NCBI GenBank assembly: GCA_003565575.1
Contig: PXBV01000329.1
Span: 1 to 16,769 of the forward strand
Origin: Psychroflexus sp.
GTDB lineage: Bacteria > Bacteroidota > Bacteroidia > Flavobacteriales > Flavobacteriaceae
Length of the DNA: 16,769 bases
Direction: 5' to 3'
In this document: in pieces, positions 15,043 through 16,769 of the stretch
Numbering within the stretch: position 1 is the stretch's first letter
Layout of the letters: the number at the start of each line of letters is the position of its first letter
Made by a program: the position numbers and the translations under genes
Notes under the pieces: generated by a model
Told to the model about the DNA's origin: nothing
The model's input: the letters and a program-made list of their open reading frames with translations, nothing else
Database searches by the model: none

Positions 15043-16038
15043 TCAATTTCCTTTCAATCGCTGCCAGAGTTCTATAAGTAATTCCTTGGCATCTCCTCTA
15101 GTTTTGGGTTGCTCTTCAACCCTAAGCCTTTGACCGTCTTCATTAAGAAGATAGGAAAATGCAAACTTTTCTGAATCAGGACTTAAACTTATAAGCCCAA
15201 ACCTCAAATCATTCAAAAAAAGTTGATCTTGATTTTGCGTGATTGTAAACCAACCTTGAGTTACATCTATAAGCCGGTTTAAATTATCATAATGCTTTAA
15301 GTGATCAATTTTGTGATGTTGCTTTGGGTAAGGTCTAAACTCTATGGGTTGAGAATCAAAAACTGAATATTCTGCAATATAAAATTCATCTTGAGCTTTT
15401 ACATTTGCAGACCATAGTAAAGTATTGAAAGGTGTTGGCTTGGTCTCCAAATCTAGATAAGAAATATTCTGCGTTTTGAGAGCATTTTCAAACTTCACAT
15501 AGGTATAAGCCTTCATAGTTAATGTAATGAACAGGTAAGTTGAGCTCAATATCAATCCGAGTCTGTTGAGTTTTTTACGCCTTTCTGAAGTTCTATTCAG
15601 CCTAGCTGCTGCTATAAGGCACACCAAAAAAGGCACTGTGTAAAGCGGGTCTATAACAAAAACTGATTTGATTGCAATTCTCAAATCTAATGGCCAAAAA
15701 AGCTGAGTCCCCCAAGTGGTGAAGCAGTCTAAGAGCGGATGTGTAAATAACCCCCAAAACATGAGCTTAGACCATTCTTTCCAGTTTGCTTCAGAATGTA
15801 TTTTGGAAATCAGATAGCCAAAAATAGGTGCCGCTAATAGTGAAAATGCTAAGGAATGAGAAAAACCTCTGTGAATTTCTAGGGCTGAAACAGTATCATA
15901 AAAATATCCAACAAACACGTCTAAATCTGGAATTGTTCCAGCTATAGCCCCATAAATCATGGCTTTATTTCCTACTTTTCTACCTAAAACAACCTCACCA
16001 ACAGCTGCACCTAGCACAATTTGCGTAAGCGAGTCCAT
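15043..16038 (-). CDS. YdjM/DUF457-like inner membrane metal-dependent hydrolase
   Basis: A 331-residue membrane protein of the YdjM-like family, annotated as metal-dependent hydrolases though the reaction is not established. The N-terminus MDSLTQIVLGAAVGEVVLG (1-19) is diagnostic. Candidate metal ligands are IPDLD (36-40), His56 and His61 in IHRGFSHS (55-62), and FTHPLLDCFTTWGTQLFWP (98-116) with His100 and Asp104. Hydrophobic segments lie at about 5-18, 64-80, 92-108, 130-146 and 157-173; the last 150 residues are soluble. The ATG overlaps the aspartate kinase stop by 1 bp (TAATG), so translation is coupled to lysC. No functional link to lysine or threonine synthesis is evident. Confidence 0.83.
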   Translation of the reverse strand: MDSLTQIVLGAAVGEVVLGRKVGNKAMIYGAIAGTIPDLDVFVGYFYDTVSALEIHRGFSHSLAFSLLAAPIFGYLISKIHSEANWKEWSKLMFWGLFTHPLLDCFTTWGTQLFWPLDLRIAIKSVFVIDPLYTVPFLVCLIAAARLNRTSERRKKLNRLGLILSSTYLFITLTMKAYTYVKFENALKTQNISYLDLETKPTPFNTLLWSANVKAQDEFYIAEYSVFDSQPIEFRPYPKQHHKIDHLKHYDNLNRLIDVTQGWFTITQNQDQLFLNDLRFGLISLSPDSEKFAFSYLLNEDGQRLRVEEQPKTRGDAKELLIELWQRLKGN

Positions 16039-16769
16039 TAAGCTGTTACCAGTTGAATCGTTTCCTTATGGAGTTGCTTTAGTAAAACGGTTTTATCCTT
16101 TTCTATTCGTTGAATAGCTTCTTCATCATAATGCCTTATGGTAAAAAGAGAAACGCCTTTTTGATGGTGAACTTTAAATTTAGCCTTAAGGATATCAATA
16201 AGTTTATCTACATTTTTGAACTTATTATCCACACAAACAGAAAAACTAATGGCAGAGTTTTGAATTAAATCTACTTTGACTTGATGCTTATGGAATAATG
16301 CAAACACTTCACTTATATTTTCTTCAACAAAAAATGAGAAGTCCAAAGTGGATAGAGACAAAAATACCAGGTCTTTTTTGACGATGTAACACGGCAGTAA
16401 AGGATTCAATAGTTTTCCCTTTCCTACTTTTGTGCCATGGTCTTTTGGGTTATAAAACGATTTTACAAACAGTGGGATTTCTTTTTGCTGTAGCGGTTGC
16501 AAGGTTTTGGGGTGAATAACAGACGCTCCATAAAACGCAAGCTCTATGGCTTCTTCATAAGAAATTTGTTCCAAAAGACTTGTGTTTTCAAACACATTTG
16601 GGTCTCCATTAAGAACACCAGGCACATCTTTCCAAATGGTCACGTTTTCAGCATTAAGGCAATACGCAAAAATTCCCGCAGTATAATCCGAACCTTCACG
16701 CCCCAAAGTGGTTGTAAAATTATTGGCATCAGAACCTATAAACCCTTGAGTGATACTGAGTTCTTCAGG
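16038..16769 (-). CDS. lysC: Aspartate kinase, 5' end cut by window edge
   Basis: Phosphorylates L-aspartate with ATP to 4-phospho-L-aspartate, the first step to lysine, threonine, methionine and diaminopimelate. The last 243 residues are present; the family is usually 410-440 for the stand-alone form, so about 170-200 are missing. The reading frame runs without a stop to the right edge; my translation of 16769-16707 adds QGFIGSDANNFTTT directly before LGREGSDYTA, a canonical kinase motif, so the internal TTG at 16706 is not a start. WKDVPGVLNGDP and GASVIHPKTLQP follow, then a two-ACT regulatory part (about the last 110 residues) ending TIQLVTA, which implies allosteric feedback. There is no homoserine dehydrogenase fusion. 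Confidence 0.95.
   Translation of the reverse strand, partial: PEELSITQGFIGSDANNFTTTLGREGSDYTAGIFAYCLNAENVTIWKDVPGVLNGDPNVFENTSLLEQISYEEAIELAFYGASVIHPKTLQPLQQKEIPLFVKSFYNPKDHGTKVGKGKLLNPLLPCYIVKKDLVFLSLSTLDFSFFVEENISEVFALFHKHQVKVDLIQNSAISFSVCVDNKFKNVDKLIDILKAKFKVHHQKGVSLFTIRHYDEEAIQRIEKDKTVLLKQLHKETIQLVTA

Noticed and set aside
16038..16706. Aspartate kinase starting at an internal TTG (222 residues)
   Set aside because: The frame continues without a stop to the window edge and encodes the canonical residues upstream (QGFIGSDANNF), so the gene is simply cut by the window.
1..16769. CRISPR arrays, tRNA/rRNA genes, insertion sequences, phage or integron features
   Set aside because: No regularly spaced repeats, transposase or integrase coding, or RNA-gene signatures were seen on either strand.

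Overview
The window is an ordinary-looking stretch of AT-rich chromosome (about two thirds A+T by eye) from a member of the Bacteroidota, most likely Flavobacteriia. Three things point there. Several upstream regions carry the TAnnTTTG promoter element. The proteins have flavobacterial flavour: a mevalonate-pathway pair, an RskA-type anti-sigma factor without a zinc motif, and a BlaI/M56 pair whose sensor ends in TonB-plug-like repeats. A GC-rich AAGCCCCCTAACCCCC motif lies 3' of dgt. No rRNA, tRNA, insertion sequence, prophage or CRISPR array was seen, and no gap between genes exceeds about 260 bp.

Layout from left to right. (1) 1-1923, minus strand: a mevalonate kinase-like GHMP kinase cut by the left edge, and diphosphomevalonate decarboxylase, two steps towards isopentenyl diphosphate. 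(2) 2120-2596, plus: TspO/MBR membrane protein. (3) 2675-3996, minus: an ECF sigma factor followed 2 bp later by its membrane anti-sigma factor; the leader has a strong terminator-like hairpin whose loop is complementary to an upstream segment. (4) 4253-7775, plus: three tightly overlapping glycosyltransferase genes (cytoplasmic GT2, cellulose-synthase-like GT2, polytopic GT-C-like), probably a surface or periplasmic glycan pathway. (5) 7899-8420, minus: GNAT acetyltransferase. (6) 8520-10888, minus: a BlaI-family repressor and an M56 (BlaR1-like) membrane metallopeptidase with three tandem periplasmic repeats; a perfect 25-bp palindrome sits against the repressor start codon. (7) 11069-12415, plus: a dGTPase-family HD hydrolase with a terminator. 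(8) 12600-14839, minus: alpha/beta hydrolase and Xaa-Pro aminopeptidase (M24). (9) 15043-16769, minus: a YdjM-like membrane protein overlapping the end of aspartate kinase, which is cut by the right edge.

Two regulatory modules are self-contained: the sigma/anti-sigma pair and the BlaI/M56 pair. Both place an extracytoplasmic domain on a membrane protein whose partner acts on transcription. The glycosyltransferase operon lies divergently beside the sigma operon and shares its 256-bp intergenic region, so a regulatory link is possible but not shown. I found no clearly undescribed system; the best candidates for a second look are the sigma-operon leader RNA structure, the BlaI-type operator and the M56 repeat tail.
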